Source: an uncultured Pseudomonadota bacterium | Lineage (GTDB): Bacteria > Myxococcota_A > UBA796 > SXON01 | Direction of reading: 5' to 3' | NCBI GenBank assembly: GCA_903900265.1 | Contig: CAIUMM010000186.1 | Span: forward strand, 1-47,233 | DNA length: 47,233 bases | Shown: one piece after another, positions 33,052 through 42,552 of the stretch | How the letters are laid out: every line of letters starts with the position of its first letter | Position numbering within the stretch: position 1 is the first letter of the stretch | Notes under the pieces: model-generated | The model's database searches: none | What the model was told of the DNA's origin: nothing | What the model saw: the letters and a program-made list of their open reading frames with translations, nothing else | Position numbers and translations under genes: made by a program

Positions 33052-35187
33052 TCATGCGCGCTCGACGCTGAGCACGCCTTTGACGTTGCGGAGCTTGCTC
33101 ATCAGCCGCATGAGCTGCGTGACATCCTGTACGGCCACCCCCAGCTCACAGCGCGCGTGGCGATCGTGAGTGGCGCGCACGTCGGCTTTCCAGAGGTTGA
33201 TCTTGTACGTCACGCACAGGCCGGTGATCTCCGCCAGCAGCCCGGGGCGGTCTTCGCTCTCGACGATCACGAGCCCCTGATGAAGCGTGGACACGCGGTC
33301 ATCCCAAGCCACCGCTACCTGCCTGTCCACATCGAGGCCGCGTACTTCGACACAGTCCTGCTTGTGAATCGACATGCCCCGCCCGCGGGTGATGTACCCG
33401 ATGATCGGCTCGCCCTTCATCGGCCGGCAGCAGCGCGCGTAGTCGACCATGATGTCGGTCTCGCCGTTTACAAGGATGGGGTTCTCGCTCTGCCTCCGTA
33501 CCCGTTGAAGGAACGCCGCCATCACCCCCGGGGTGGGCGGGCTGGCAACGACAGGGGTGTCGGGGATGACGATACGCGCGGCCTCGCCGGGCGAGATGTT
33601 TCCGCCCAGCAGATCGGTCGCGAGCGCATCGAGATCCTTGTAGCCGCGCGCAGTGAGTCGCTCGGCCACTGCGCGGTCGTCTTCGGCGCGCTTGAGCGAA
33701 CCTCCGATCTTTCGAAGCGCGCCGTCGAGGAATTCGCGCGCGCTTCCCAGGCCCTGATCTTCCATCAGCTCGCGCAGACGCCGGCGCATCTTGCTCAGGG
33801 CGCGATGGCTCGTGGCCCAGGACAGCCAATCGCGTGTGGGGTTGGCGTCCGCTTTGGTGAGAATCTCGACCGTGTCCCCGGTTTTGATCGGGTGGCGCAA
33901 CGGCACCATCCGGCCGTTGACCTTCGCGCCGCAGGCTCGATTTCCCACTTGTGTATGCACGTGGTAGGCAAAATCGAGCGCCGTAGCCCCTTCGGGGAGC
34001 AGCAATACATCCTTGTTCGGCGTAAATACATGAATATTCGCCGCGAGATCGCTGCGTGCCGCCTCCATGAAGTCGGCGGGGTCCTCTACGTCTCGCGCGA
34101 GCTGAATAAACCCGCGCAGACGGGCAATTCGCTCCAGCTCCGCGTTGCTCACGCTCAATCGCCCGTTCTTGTAGCGCCAGTGCGCGGCGATGCCGTCGTC
34201 GGCGATGCGGTGCATCTCCGGGGTGCGGATCTGGATCTCGATGGGGCGCCCGTCGGGCCCGACCACGGTCGTGTGCAGCGACTGATAGCCGTTCGACTTT
34301 GGAACAGCGATATAGTCTTTGAACCTGCCTTCCATCGGCATGTAGAGCAGATGGATGAAGCCGAGCGCGATGTAGCAGCTCTCCCTGTCCGGCACGAGCA
34401 CGCGAAACGCCAGCAGGTCGTACAGGTCGGAGATGTGCTTGCCCGACTTCTTGACCTTGTTGCGGATGCTCCACAGATGCTTGACCCGGCCGGTCACGTC
34501 GACGGTCAAATTGCGGCTTTCGAGGGCTTCGATCAGGATTCCCGAGGTCGCTTTGACGTAGGCCTCGCGCTCGGGGCGGTCGCTGGCGAGCTCCGCGGCG
34601 ATATCCGCATACTCTTCAGGTTGAAGGTAGCGAAAGCACAAATCTTCGAGCTCGATCTTGATGAGATCCAGGCCAAGTCGACTGACCAGCGGCGCGTAGA
34701 TGTCCATCGTCTCTTTGGAGATGCTCTTTTGTTTCTCCCGCGGCTGGTGCTCAAGGGTCCGCATGTTGTGCAGACGATCGGCCACCTTGACGATGATCAC
34801 GCGCAGGTCCTTGCCAAAGGCGAGGACGAGCTTTCTAAAGTTCTCAGCTTGCTCCTCGACTTTGCCGCGGTACGTCAGCTTGGACAGCTTGGTGACGCCG
34901 TCGACCATCTCGGCGACGTTTTTCCCAAACCGCTGCTCGATCTGTTCCCGACTCGCGAGCGTGTCTTCGATCGTGTCATGGAGCAGTCCGACGGCGATGG
35001 TCTCAACGTCCATTCGCAGGTCGGCGAGGATCTCGGCCACCGCGAGAGGATGGATGAAGTAATCATCTCCGCTCTTGCGCTTCTGGTCCTTGTGACAGAA
35101 CGCAGCGTAGGTGTAGGCATCAAAAATAAGGCTTACGTCCGCCCCTGGGGCGTAGGACTGCACCTTGTGGATGACCTGATCGATCAA
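33052..35187 (-). CDS. rel: Bifunctional (p)ppGpp synthetase/hydrolase Rel/SpoT
   Basis: Makes and degrades the stringent-response alarmone (p)ppGpp. The 711 residues have the full long-RSH order. The HD hydrolase is intact: His46, HDTIEDT with His70/Asp71 and Glu74/Asp75. The synthetase has GRFKDYIAVPKSNGYQSLHTT and EIQIRT. Its RXKD motif is the form found in bifunctional Rel/SpoT rather than EXDD of RelA-only enzymes. TGS (DVLLLPEGATALDFAYHVH), a zinc-finger/CC-like region (DYARCCRPMKGE) and a C-terminal ACT domain follow. TTG start at 35187 has GGAGAGGCAGGT upstream. It heads a run with the thioredoxin-like and nucleotidase genes, and is divergent from the PfaA-like gene. Confidence 0.95.
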   Translation of the reverse strand: MIDQVIHKVQSYAPGADVSLIFDAYTYAAFCHKDQKRKSGDDYFIHPLAVAEILADLRMDVETIAVGLLHDTIEDTLASREQIEQRFGKNVAEMVDGVTKLSKLTYRGKVEEQAENFRKLVLAFGKDLRVIIVKVADRLHNMRTLEHQPREKQKSISKETMDIYAPLVSRLGLDLIKIELEDLCFRYLQPEEYADIAAELASDRPEREAYVKATSGILIEALESRNLTVDVTGRVKHLWSIRNKVKKSGKHISDLYDLLAFRVLVPDRESCYIALGFIHLLYMPMEGRFKDYIAVPKSNGYQSLHTTVVGPDGRPIEIQIRTPEMHRIADDGIAAHWRYKNGRLSVSNAELERIARLRGFIQLARDVEDPADFMEAARSDLAANIHVFTPNKDVLLLPEGATALDFAYHVHTQVGNRACGAKVNGRMVPLRHPIKTGDTVEILTKADANPTRDWLSWATSHRALSKMRRRLRELMEDQGLGSAREFLDGALRKIGGSLKRAEDDRAVAERLTARGYKDLDALATDLLGGNISPGEAARIVIPDTPVVASPPTPGVMAAFLQRVRRQSENPILVNGETDIMVDYARCCRPMKGEPIIGYITRGRGMSIHKQDCVEVRGLDVDRQVAVAWDDRVSTLHQGLVIVESEDRPGLLAEITGLCVTYKINLWKADVRATHDRHARCELGVAVQDVTQLMRLMSKLRNVKGVLSVERA

Positions 35188-35361
35188 ACCTGCCTCTCCG
35201 TATCTCCAACGTGCGGCGAAGCCTCCGGTCTGTCAAGTACTGCTGCGTCTCCCGGTGAAGGGCGTGCGGGTGGGGACCGTGCGCACCGTGACCGCGCTGT
35301 GACACCCACGGCATGTCCGCGGAGTAGAACCGGCGGCCCCTTACCTGCTCGGAGCGTTCGG
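35188..35361. promoter_or_regulatory. Divergent promoter region of rel and the pfaA-like gene
   Basis: This 174-base gap holds a perfect 8-bp palindrome GTGCGCAC (35279-35286) inside a direct repeat ACCGTG-CGC-ACCGTG, followed by GCTGTGACA. These are operator-like but unassigned. GGAG lies seven bases before the synthase ATG. No consensus -35/-10 is clear. Confidence 0.4.
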
Positions 35362-38300
35362 ATGTCCTCCTTCTCGCCTATCGCTGTTGTCGGTCTCGGT
35401 TGCATCATGCCCGGAGCGCTCGACGTCCCATCGTTCTGGCGCAACACGCTCGAACGGCGGGATCTCATCACCGACATTCCGAAGACGCATTGGTTGATTG
35501 AGGACTATTACGATCCCAACCCCAAAGCCCCGGACAAGACCTACGCTCGTCGCGGGGCGTTCCTGCCCGATGTCCCCTTCGATGCGATGGGGTTCGGCAT
35601 TCCGCCCAGCACCCTGCCCGCAACGGACACCAGCCAGCTGATCGCCTTGATCGTCGCGCAGATGGTGCTGGACGATGTGTCTCGGCTTGGCGCGCGGAAG
35701 CTGGATCTGTCGCGCACTTCGGTGATCCTCGGAGTGACCGGCGCGCAGGAGCTGTTGTCCTCGCTGGTTTCTCGCTTGCAACGTCCGGTATGGGAGCGCT
35801 CGCTGCGGCTCTCTGGGCTGGAGGAGAAGCAGGTGCAGGAGGCCTGTGACCGCATCGCGAGTCACTATGTTCCTTGGCAAGAAGCCAGCTTCCCCGGGCT
35901 CTTGGGCAACGTCGTCGCGGGTCGCATCGCGAACCGCTTGGACACGGGCGGCACCAATTGCATCACCGACGCGGCGTGTGCGAGCGCGCTCACCGCGGTG
36001 CAGACGGCGATCTACGAGCTTCAGCTTGGTCATTCCGACATGGCCATCACCGGTGGTTGTGACACGCTGAACGACATCTTCATGTACATGTGCTTCTCCA
36101 AGACGCCGGCGCTGTCTCCGTCGGGCGACTGCCGTCCGTTCTCCGATGAGGCCGACGGCACGCTGCTGGGCGAGGGTTTGGGCATGATGGCGCTCAAGCG
36201 GTTGGAGGACGCTGAGCGGGACGGGGACAAGGTGTACGCGGTGATTCGCGGCATGGGCTCCAGCTCGGATGGTCGCTCGAAGAGCGTCTACGCGCCGGTC
36301 AGCGAAGGCCAGGCCAAAGCGCTGGGGCGCTGCTACGAGAGCGCGGGCTACTCCCCGGCCTCGGTGGACCTCGTCGAAGGCCACGGTACGGGCACCAAGG
36401 CGGGCGATGCCGCGGAGCTCAAGGGCTTGAACCTTGTTTTTGAGGGAACTCGCCCGGACAATCAATGGTGTGCGCTCGGCTCGATCAAGAGCCAGCTGGG
36501 TCACACCAAGGCAGCCGCAGGCGCGGCGGGGTTGATGAAGGTCGTCCTCGCGCTGCACCACAAGATTATCCCGCCCACCATCAAGGTCGCGCAGCCCAAT
36601 GGGCTGGTGGATTGGGAGAAGAGCCCGTTCTATTTGGCGACGGACTCACGTCCCTGGATCACCGGTCGAGGACACGCCCGCAGGGCATCGGTGTCGAGCT
36701 TCGGATTCGGCGGGACCAACTTCCACGTCACCGTCGAAGAATATCTGGGCTCCGCAGCGCATCCGGCGCGTATGGACCGCTGGGGCGCAGAGCTGCTGCC
36801 GTTCTGCGGCGCCACGGTGGCCGAAGTGGAGGCGGAGATCGGGCGCGCTGCTGCGGCGGTCGCGTCGCTGCCGGCCTCCCCGAGCGACGCCGATCGCACC
36901 ATCGCGGTGTTGACACGCGCGGTTCAAGATCGCTTTGATGAGGCGACCGCTGCGCAGTCTGCCGTGCGCGTCTGCGTGTTGGTCGCGTGCGCGGACACCG
37001 GCTGGGACGCGTCGGCCAAGCTCACCAAGGCGCTCGAGGTGCTGCGCTCGGGCAAGGCCTCGTCGAAGGGCGGTGTCTGGTTCCAGCCGACGCCAGAGCC
37101 AGGCAAGATCGCGTTCTTGTTCCCCGGTCAGGGCAGTCAGTACGTGGAGATGGGCAAGGGTCTGGCGATGGATCTGGCCTCCGCCCGTAGCGCTTGGGAC
37201 GAGGCCGATGCCTGCTTCGCCGAGAATGATCGGCTCTCGTTCACCGTATTTCCGCGCCCCGCTTTTGATGATGCGGCCCGGCGCGCCCGGGACGCCCGCA
37301 TCGTGAACACCGAGTGGGCCCAGCCGGCGATCGGCGTCGCCAGCGTCGCGCTGCTCCGTGTGCTCGGCGATCACGGCGTCCGTCCAGATGTCACGGGCGG
37401 GCACAGCTATGGAGAGTTGACCGCACTTTATGCAGCCGGCGCCCTGTCCTACACCGACTACGTAAAGGCCAGCCGTCGCCGTGGCGAGCTGATGGCCGAA
37501 GCGGCGCGCGTACCCGGCGCTATGGCCGCGGTGGTCGCGAAAGCGGCCGACGTCGCCGAAGAGCTCCGGAGCCTCGCGAAGGGCGGGATCGAAGGCGTGG
37601 TGATCGCCAACTACAACAGCCCTGAGCAGACGGTGATCGCCGGTCCTACGGGCGCTTTGGAGGCTGCGGTCAAGCATTTGGACGCGGCGGGCTTCAAGGC
37701 CGTTCGCCTCTCGGTGGCGACGGCGTTCCACTCCCCGGTGGTCGCTCCGGCCGCCGATGCGTACGCCGAGTGGCTGCGTTCGGTGCCCTTCGCGGCCCCG
37801 TCCTTGCCGGTGTACAGCAACGCCAGCGGGTCGGTTTACGGCGCGGTTGCGCTGGGCGATGCGCTCGGCGAGCATCTTCGCAGCCCGGTGCGCTTCGTCG
37901 ACGAGATCGAGGCGATGTACAACGCGGGGGTACGCACCTTCATCGAGGTCGGTCCTTCGGCGGTGCTCACCGGCTTGGTCGGGCGTTGTTTGCGGGGGCG
38001 CGCGCACACCGCGATCGCGACCGATGCAAAGAACACGGACGCGCGGGTCTCCTTGCTGGCCGCGCTCGGTCAGGCGGCGTCGGCCGGCCTTTCCGTGCGG
38101 TTTGCGCCCCTTTGGTCGGAGCGGGAAGTCCCCGCAGTGCGGCCGGCGCCGAAGATGGCGGTGATGGTGAACGGCTCCAACTACGGCAAGCCGTATCCGA
38201 GCGAAAACATGATGCCGGTGCCGCCCAACCCGCCCAAGCCCGTGGCGGCTCCCATCGCCGCGCCGGTAGTTGCTGCGCTCGCCGCTCCGGTTGTGGCGCC

Positions 38301-41300
38301 GCGTACGCCTATGGTCTCCGCGCCTGTTCCTGCGACGGTTTCTTCGCCGGTCGCACGCCCTGAGCCTGTCGCAATCTCGTCGCCCGTGCCCCCCGCTGCA
38401 CCCCCTCCGGTGAAAACAACGATGACTCGCCCTGCCGATACGTCCTGGTTGACTGCGTTCCTCGATAGTCAAAAGCAAGCTGCGAGCGTGCATGAGGGGT
38501 TTCAGCGCGCGATGACCGATGCCCACATCGCGTTCCTGCACGCCCATGAGGAGACGTCTCGCGCCATCGTGGGTTTGGCGTCTGGTGCCGCTAACAGCAC
38601 GCCTGCGCTTACTTCGGCCGCGCCAGCATACGCGCAGCCCGCCATGCCGGTTTCTGCGCCCGTGTCTATACCTGCGCTCGCTGCGGCACCCGCGCCGATG
38701 CCGGCGATCGCCGCGGCGCCCGCGTCGATGCCGGCGGTCGCTGCGGCACCCGCGCCGATGCCGACGATCTCTGCGGCCCCCGCTGCGGTTGCGCTCCCCG
38801 CGGCCCGAACGGTCCCCGTGGCCGGCCCGGTAGCGGCTCGCCAAGCACCTGCGGTGAACCTGACCTCCTTGCTGCTCGCGGTCGTGTCTGAGAAGACGGG
38901 CTACCCGGTGGAGATGCTGAACATCGGCATGGATCTGGAAGCGGATCTGGGCGTTGACAGCATCAAGCGGGTGGAGATCCTCTCGGCGATGCGCGAGCGC
39001 GAGCCGACCTTGCCCGAGGTCGATGCCGAGACGATGGGCGCGTTGAAGACCCTCGGACAGGTGGTGGCTGCGCTGGGAGAAGTAGGCTCCGCAGCGCCGA
39101 CTCCGGCGTCGCGGCCCGCGACCGTTGCGCCCGCGTCCAACACCGTCAACCTGCACGCGCTGCTGCTCGCGGTCGTCGCAGAAAAGACCGGCTACCCCGT
39201 GGAGATGCTGAACCTTGGCATGGATCTTGAGGCGGATCTGGGCGTCGACAGCATCAAGCGCGTGGAGATCCTCTCGGCGATGCGTGAGCGCGAGCCCACC
39301 TTGCCCGAGGTCGATGCCGAGACGATGGGTGCGTTGAAGACGCTCGGACAGGTGGTCGAGGCGCTCGGCGCGGTCGGTCCGGCGGGTGCTTCGGCTGCGC
39401 CCGCCGCTGCGGCGTCCGCGGGCGTCGATCTGGTCGCGTTGCTGCTCGCCGTCGTCGCAGAAAAGACGGGGTATCCTTCGGAGATGCTGAACCTCGGCAT
39501 GGATCTGGAGGCGGATCTGGGCGTGGACAGCATCAAGCGAGTGGAGATCCTCTCGGCGATGCGCGAGCGGGAGCCTACGCTGCCCGAGGTCGATGCCGAG
39601 ACGATGGGCGCGTTGAAGACGCTCGGTCAGGTGGTCGGGGCGCTCGGCGCGGTCGGACCTGTCGGCGCCGCGGTCGCATCGCCTGCTTCGGCGGCGCGTG
39701 CACCCGCGCCGGGCGTCGATCTGGTCGCGTTGCTGTTGACCGTCGTCGCAGAAAAAACCGGTTACCCCGCTGAGATGCTGAACCTCGGCATGGATCTGGA
39801 AGCAGATCTGGGCGTGGACAGCATCAAGCGGGTGGAGATCCTGTCGGCGATGCGCGAGCGCGAGCCGACCTTGCCTGAGGTCGACGCCGAGACGATGGGC
39901 GCGTTGAAGACCCTCGGGCAGGTCGTCGCCTCCATGGGCGCGGTGCCTGCAGCGTCGGCGGCGAACGCGGGCCATGCCCAGCCAGCAACTACCGATCTGA
40001 CCGCGCTGCTGCTGAGCGTGGTCGCGGAGAAGACGGGGTACCCGGCTGAGATGCTGAACCTCGGCATGGATCTGGAAGCGGATCTGGGCGTGGACAGCAT
40101 CAAACGGGTGGAGATCCTGTCGGCGATGCGCGAGCGCGAGCCGACCTTGCCTGAGGTCGACGCCGAGACGATGGGCGCGTTGAAGACCTTGCAGCAGGTG
40201 GTCTCGGCGTTGGGCGCCGTCGGGGGAAAGTCCAGTGAGGCGGTGACGTCCGCCGCGCCGGTCGTGGACGCCGGCGGGGACGCGATCGGTCGTTACGAGC
40301 TCCAGCTGCTCCCCGCGTTGCCGGGCGCTCCGCTCGCTGCGCGCGCGTGGACGATCCTCGGCGGTGGAGAGGTCGGGACCAAGCTCGCGTCCAAGCTGAC
40401 CGCGGCTGGGGTGGACGTGACCGTTGGCCAGGCCGATGGTTCACGGGGTGTGATCTTCCTCGATGGCCTTACGGAGTCTTTTGGATCCAGCCCGGACTTC
40501 GCGCTCGCTGCAGCGGTCAGCCGCGCGGCGTTCCAGGCTGTGCGCGGCTCCCGTTTGGACGCGTCCGGCGGGTTCGTGACGGTTACCGCGCTCGGCGGTG
40601 ACTTCGGCACCGACGGCTCCGCGCGTGCGACTGCGCTGCTGGGCGGGCTCGCTGGCCTGACCAAGACCGCGGCCTTGGAGCATCCGGCGGCGGTCGTGCG
40701 GCACATCGATCTTGCGCCGGCATCTGCCGAGCTGCACGCGTCGTGGTTGGCGCAAGAGCTGCTTCAGACCGCGCCGGTTGAGGTGGGCGTGTCGGCGCAG
40801 GGGCGCGTCCTCCCGTCCTCCTGGTTGGCTCCTGAGGCGTCGTCCGATGTGGCGTTGCCGTTGGGCGTTCGCGATGTGGTGGTGGTGTCCGGCGGTGCCC
40901 GTGGTGTAACGGCCGCGTGCGTGATCGCCTTGGCGCAGCGTTCGCACTGCCGCTTTGTGCTGCTGGGCCGCTCGCGCATCGATGTCGCCGAGTCTTCCGC
41001 GGTGCAAGCCGCGAAGGATGAAGCTGCGCTCAAGCGCGCGTTGTTCTCCGAAGACCCGACGATGAAGCCCGCCGCGGCCGGCAAGGCGGCGGCGTCGATC
41101 CTCGCCGCGCGCGAGGCACGAGCCAACATCGCGGCGATGGAAGCGGCAGGTTCTCCAGTTCGGTACGTCGCGGTGGACGTGCAGGACGAGGCAGCGCTGA
41201 CGACCGTGTTCGCCGAGATCCGCGCTTCGTGGGGGCCGATCACCGGCGTCGTGCACGGGGCCGGCGTGATCGCCGACAAGCGCATCGTCGAGAAGACGCA

Positions 41301-42525
41301 GGCGCAGTTCGATTCGGTCTATGACACCAAGCTGGAAGGCGCGCGCGCCTTGCTCGCCGCCACGGCGAACGACCCGTTGAAGGTGCTGTGCTTCTTCAGC
41401 TCGGTCGCGGGTCGCGCCGGCAACATCGGCCAGTGTGACTACGCGCTCGCCAACGAGGCGTTGAACAAGCTCGCCGTCGCTGAGAAGCGCGCGCGTGGCT
41501 CGGCGGTCGTGAAGTCCATCGGCTGGGGCCCTTGGGAAGGTGGCATGGTCACTCCGGCGTTGAAGAAGCAGTTTGAGAGCATGGGCATCCCCTGCATCCC
41601 GCTTGCGCGGGGCGCGGCGATCTTCGTGGCCGAGCTGAGCGGGTTCCGGGACGCGGTCGAGGTGGTGGTCGGTGGTCCTCCGGGCCCGCTCTCCGCGCCT
41701 CCTCCCGGGCGCACCACGGTGCGTCGCTCGGTGAGCGCGGCGACGCACGGCTATCTGCGCGACCACACCGTAGACGATCGGCCGGTGCTACCGGTCGTGA
41801 TGGCGCTGGAGTGGTTCGTGCAGCGTGCGATGGAGCTGCGGCCGGGGATGGCGGTCACCGTGGAAGACGTGAAGGTGCTGAAGGGCGTCGTGCTCGATCA
41901 CTTTGACGCCGCGGGGGACCAGTTTGAGGTGGTCGCTACGGAGGCGGGCGCCGATCAATGGAGCATGGAGCTGCGGTCTTCGCGGGCGGTTCATTACCGT
42001 GCGCGCGTTTCCGTCCACGCTGCGTCGGCCTCGCCCGGCGCACCGGATGCGTTGACCTACGACGCGTTTCCGCACTCGGTGAAGCATGTCTACGATCACA
42101 TGCTCTTCCACGGACCCGACTTTCAGGTGATCCAGGACTTCGGCGGCATGAGCAGCGCGGGGATGCAGGCGCGCCTGCATGGCGTTGTAGACGCGCAGAA
42201 CTGGCCGGGAGAGGGCTGGTCTACCGATGTCGCGGCGCTCGACGGCGGCTTGCAGATGGTGGTGCTGTGGACGCAGCTGATGACCAAGAAGGCGGCCCTG
42301 CCGACCAGCATCAGCAGCTTCCGCAGCTTTGGGCCTCCGCAAGGCGGCGCCCTCTCGGTGGTGCTCTCCGCGCGTCGCACCGGCGCGCAGAACACCGTCA
42401 CCGATGTCGCGTTCATCGACGGCACCGGCCGAATCGTCGCGGAGCTGTGCGGCGTAGAGGCGCACGCGCTCCCGGGCGGGACCTACCCGGTCATCGCCAG
42501 CCGAACCGCCGCTCAGGCCAAGTAG
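35362..42525 (+). CDS. pfaA: PfaA-like polyunsaturated fatty acid/polyketide synthase
   Basis: A 2387-residue iterative synthase in PfaA order. The KS (1-450) has Cys206 (DAACAS), His341 and His381. The acyltransferase has FPGQGSQ (587-593) and GHSYG with Ser682. A Pro/Ala linker precedes five tandem ACPs, each with LGVDSIKR; phosphopantetheine serines are 1200, 1297, 1390, 1487 and 1579. The ketoreductase has GGARG (1844-1848) and Tyr2027/Asn2031. A DH-like hot-dog region closes the protein (His2135; the usual motif glycine is Asp2139). KS openings such as IEDYYDPNPKAPDKTYARRG are typical of PUFA synthases. No pfaB, pfaC, pfaD or phosphopantetheinyl transferase is in the window. The frame is open back to 30826, but the KS begins at ATG 35362 with GGAG upstream. 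Confidence 0.9.
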   Translation: MSSFSPIAVVGLGCIMPGALDVPSFWRNTLERRDLITDIPKTHWLIEDYYDPNPKAPDKTYARRGAFLPDVPFDAMGFGIPPSTLPATDTSQLIALIVAQMVLDDVSRLGARKLDLSRTSVILGVTGAQELLSSLVSRLQRPVWERSLRLSGLEEKQVQEACDRIASHYVPWQEASFPGLLGNVVAGRIANRLDTGGTNCITDAACASALTAVQTAIYELQLGHSDMAITGGCDTLNDIFMYMCFSKTPALSPSGDCRPFSDEADGTLLGEGLGMMALKRLEDAERDGDKVYAVIRGMGSSSDGRSKSVYAPVSEGQAKALGRCYESAGYSPASVDLVEGHGTGTKAGDAAELKGLNLVFEGTRPDNQWCALGSIKSQLGHTKAAAGAAGLMKVVLALHHKIIPPTIKVAQPNGLVDWEKSPFYLATDSRPWITGRGHARRASVSSFGFGGTNFHVTVEEYLGSAAHPARMDRWGAELLPFCGATVAEVEAEIGRAAAAVASLPASPSDADRTIAVLTRAVQDRFDEATAAQSAVRVCVLVACADTGWDASAKLTKALEVLRSGKASSKGGVWFQPTPEPGKIAFLFPGQGSQYVEMGKGLAMDLASARSAWDEADACFAENDRLSFTVFPRPAFDDAARRARDARIVNTEWAQPAIGVASVALLRVLGDHGVRPDVTGGHSYGELTALYAAGALSYTDYVKASRRRGELMAEAARVPGAMAAVVAKAADVAEELRSLAKGGIEGVVIANYNSPEQTVIAGPTGALEAAVKHLDAAGFKAVRLSVATAFHSPVVAPAADAYAEWLRSVPFAAPSLPVYSNASGSVYGAVALGDALGEHLRSPVRFVDEIEAMYNAGVRTFIEVGPSAVLTGLVGRCLRGRAHTAIATDAKNTDARVSLLAALGQAASAGLSVRFAPLWSEREVPAVRPAPKMAVMVNGSNYGKPYPSENMMPVPPNPPKPVAAPIAAPVVAALAAPVVAPRTPMVSAPVPATVSSPVARPEPVAISSPVPPAAPPPVKTTMTRPADTSWLTAFLDSQKQAASVHEGFQRAMTDAHIAFLHAHEETSRAIVGLASGAANSTPALTSAAPAYAQPAMPVSAPVSIPALAAAPAPMPAIAAAPASMPAVAAAPAPMPTISAAPAAVALPAARTVPVAGPVAARQAPAVNLTSLLLAVVSEKTGYPVEMLNIGMDLEADLGVDSIKRVEILSAMREREPTLPEVDAETMGALKTLGQVVAALGEVGSAAPTPASRPATVAPASNTVNLHALLLAVVAEKTGYPVEMLNLGMDLEADLGVDSIKRVEILSAMREREPTLPEVDAETMGALKTLGQVVEALGAVGPAGASAAPAAAASAGVDLVALLLAVVAEKTGYPSEMLNLGMDLEADLGVDSIKRVEILSAMREREPTLPEVDAETMGALKTLGQVVGALGAVGPVGAAVASPASAARAPAPGVDLVALLLTVVAEKTGYPAEMLNLGMDLEADLGVDSIKRVEILSAMREREPTLPEVDAETMGALKTLGQVVASMGAVPAASAANAGHAQPATTDLTALLLSVVAEKTGYPAEMLNLGMDLEADLGVDSIKRVEILSAMREREPTLPEVDAETMGALKTLQQVVSALGAVGGKSSEAVTSAAPVVDAGGDAIGRYELQLLPALPGAPLAARAWTILGGGEVGTKLASKLTAAGVDVTVGQADGSRGVIFLDGLTESFGSSPDFALAAAVSRAAFQAVRGSRLDASGGFVTVTALGGDFGTDGSARATALLGGLAGLTKTAALEHPAAVVRHIDLAPASAELHASWLAQELLQTAPVEVGVSAQGRVLPSSWLAPEASSDVALPLGVRDVVVVSGGARGVTAACVIALAQRSHCRFVLLGRSRIDVAESSAVQAAKDEAALKRALFSEDPTMKPAAAGKAAASILAAREARANIAAMEAAGSPVRYVAVDVQDEAALTTVFAEIRASWGPITGVVHGAGVIADKRIVEKTQAQFDSVYDTKLEGARALLAATANDPLKVLCFFSSVAGRAGNIGQCDYALANEALNKLAVAEKRARGSAVVKSIGWGPWEGGMVTPALKKQFESMGIPCIPLARGAAIFVAELSGFRDAVEVVVGGPPGPLSAPPPGRTTVRRSVSAATHGYLRDHTVDDRPVLPVVMALEWFVQRAMELRPGMAVTVEDVKVLKGVVLDHFDAAGDQFEVVATEAGADQWSMELRSSRAVHYRARVSVHAASASPGAPDALTYDAFPHSVKHVYDHMLFHGPDFQVIQDFGGMSSAGMQARLHGVVDAQNWPGEGWSTDVAALDGGLQMVVLWTQLMTKKAALPTSISSFRSFGPPQGGALSVVLSARRTGAQNTVTDVAFIDGTGRIVAELCGVEAHALPGGTYPVIASRTAAQAK
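38881..40210 (+). repeat. Five tandem ACP-coding repeats
   Basis: Five units of about 276-291 bases encode near-identical ACP domains joined by Ala/Pro/Val linkers of differing sequence. Units 4 and 5 are almost base-identical over at least 150 bases (from AACCTCGGCATGGATCTGGA to GCGTTGAAGACC). Linkers diverge while cores stay alike, which points to gene conversion or recent duplication. Confidence 0.95.
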
Positions 42526-42535
42526 CTCGACCGAT

Positions 42536-42549
42536 GCGGCGTCTGCCGC
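42536..42549. terminator. Hairpin between convergent pfaA-like and mtnA genes
   Basis: Stem GCGGC/GCCGC (42536-42540 and 42545-42549) with a GTCT loop lies in the 27-base gap between two converging genes. It could end transcription from both sides. No T-run is present. Confidence 0.4.
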
Positions 42550-42552
42550 GCT

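Noticed and set aside
30826..35361. Upstream extension of the PfaA-like reading frame, making a 3899-residue protein
   Set aside because: The extension is antisense to the nucleotidase, thioredoxin and rel genes, is Arg/Asp/Val-rich without domains, and the KS N-terminus begins exactly at ATG 35362 with an SD.
36646..39975. Long minus-strand open frame of 1109 codons
   Set aside because: It is a shadow of the high-GC PfaA-like gene; the translation is Arg/His/Gly-rich and repeats only where the ACPs repeat.
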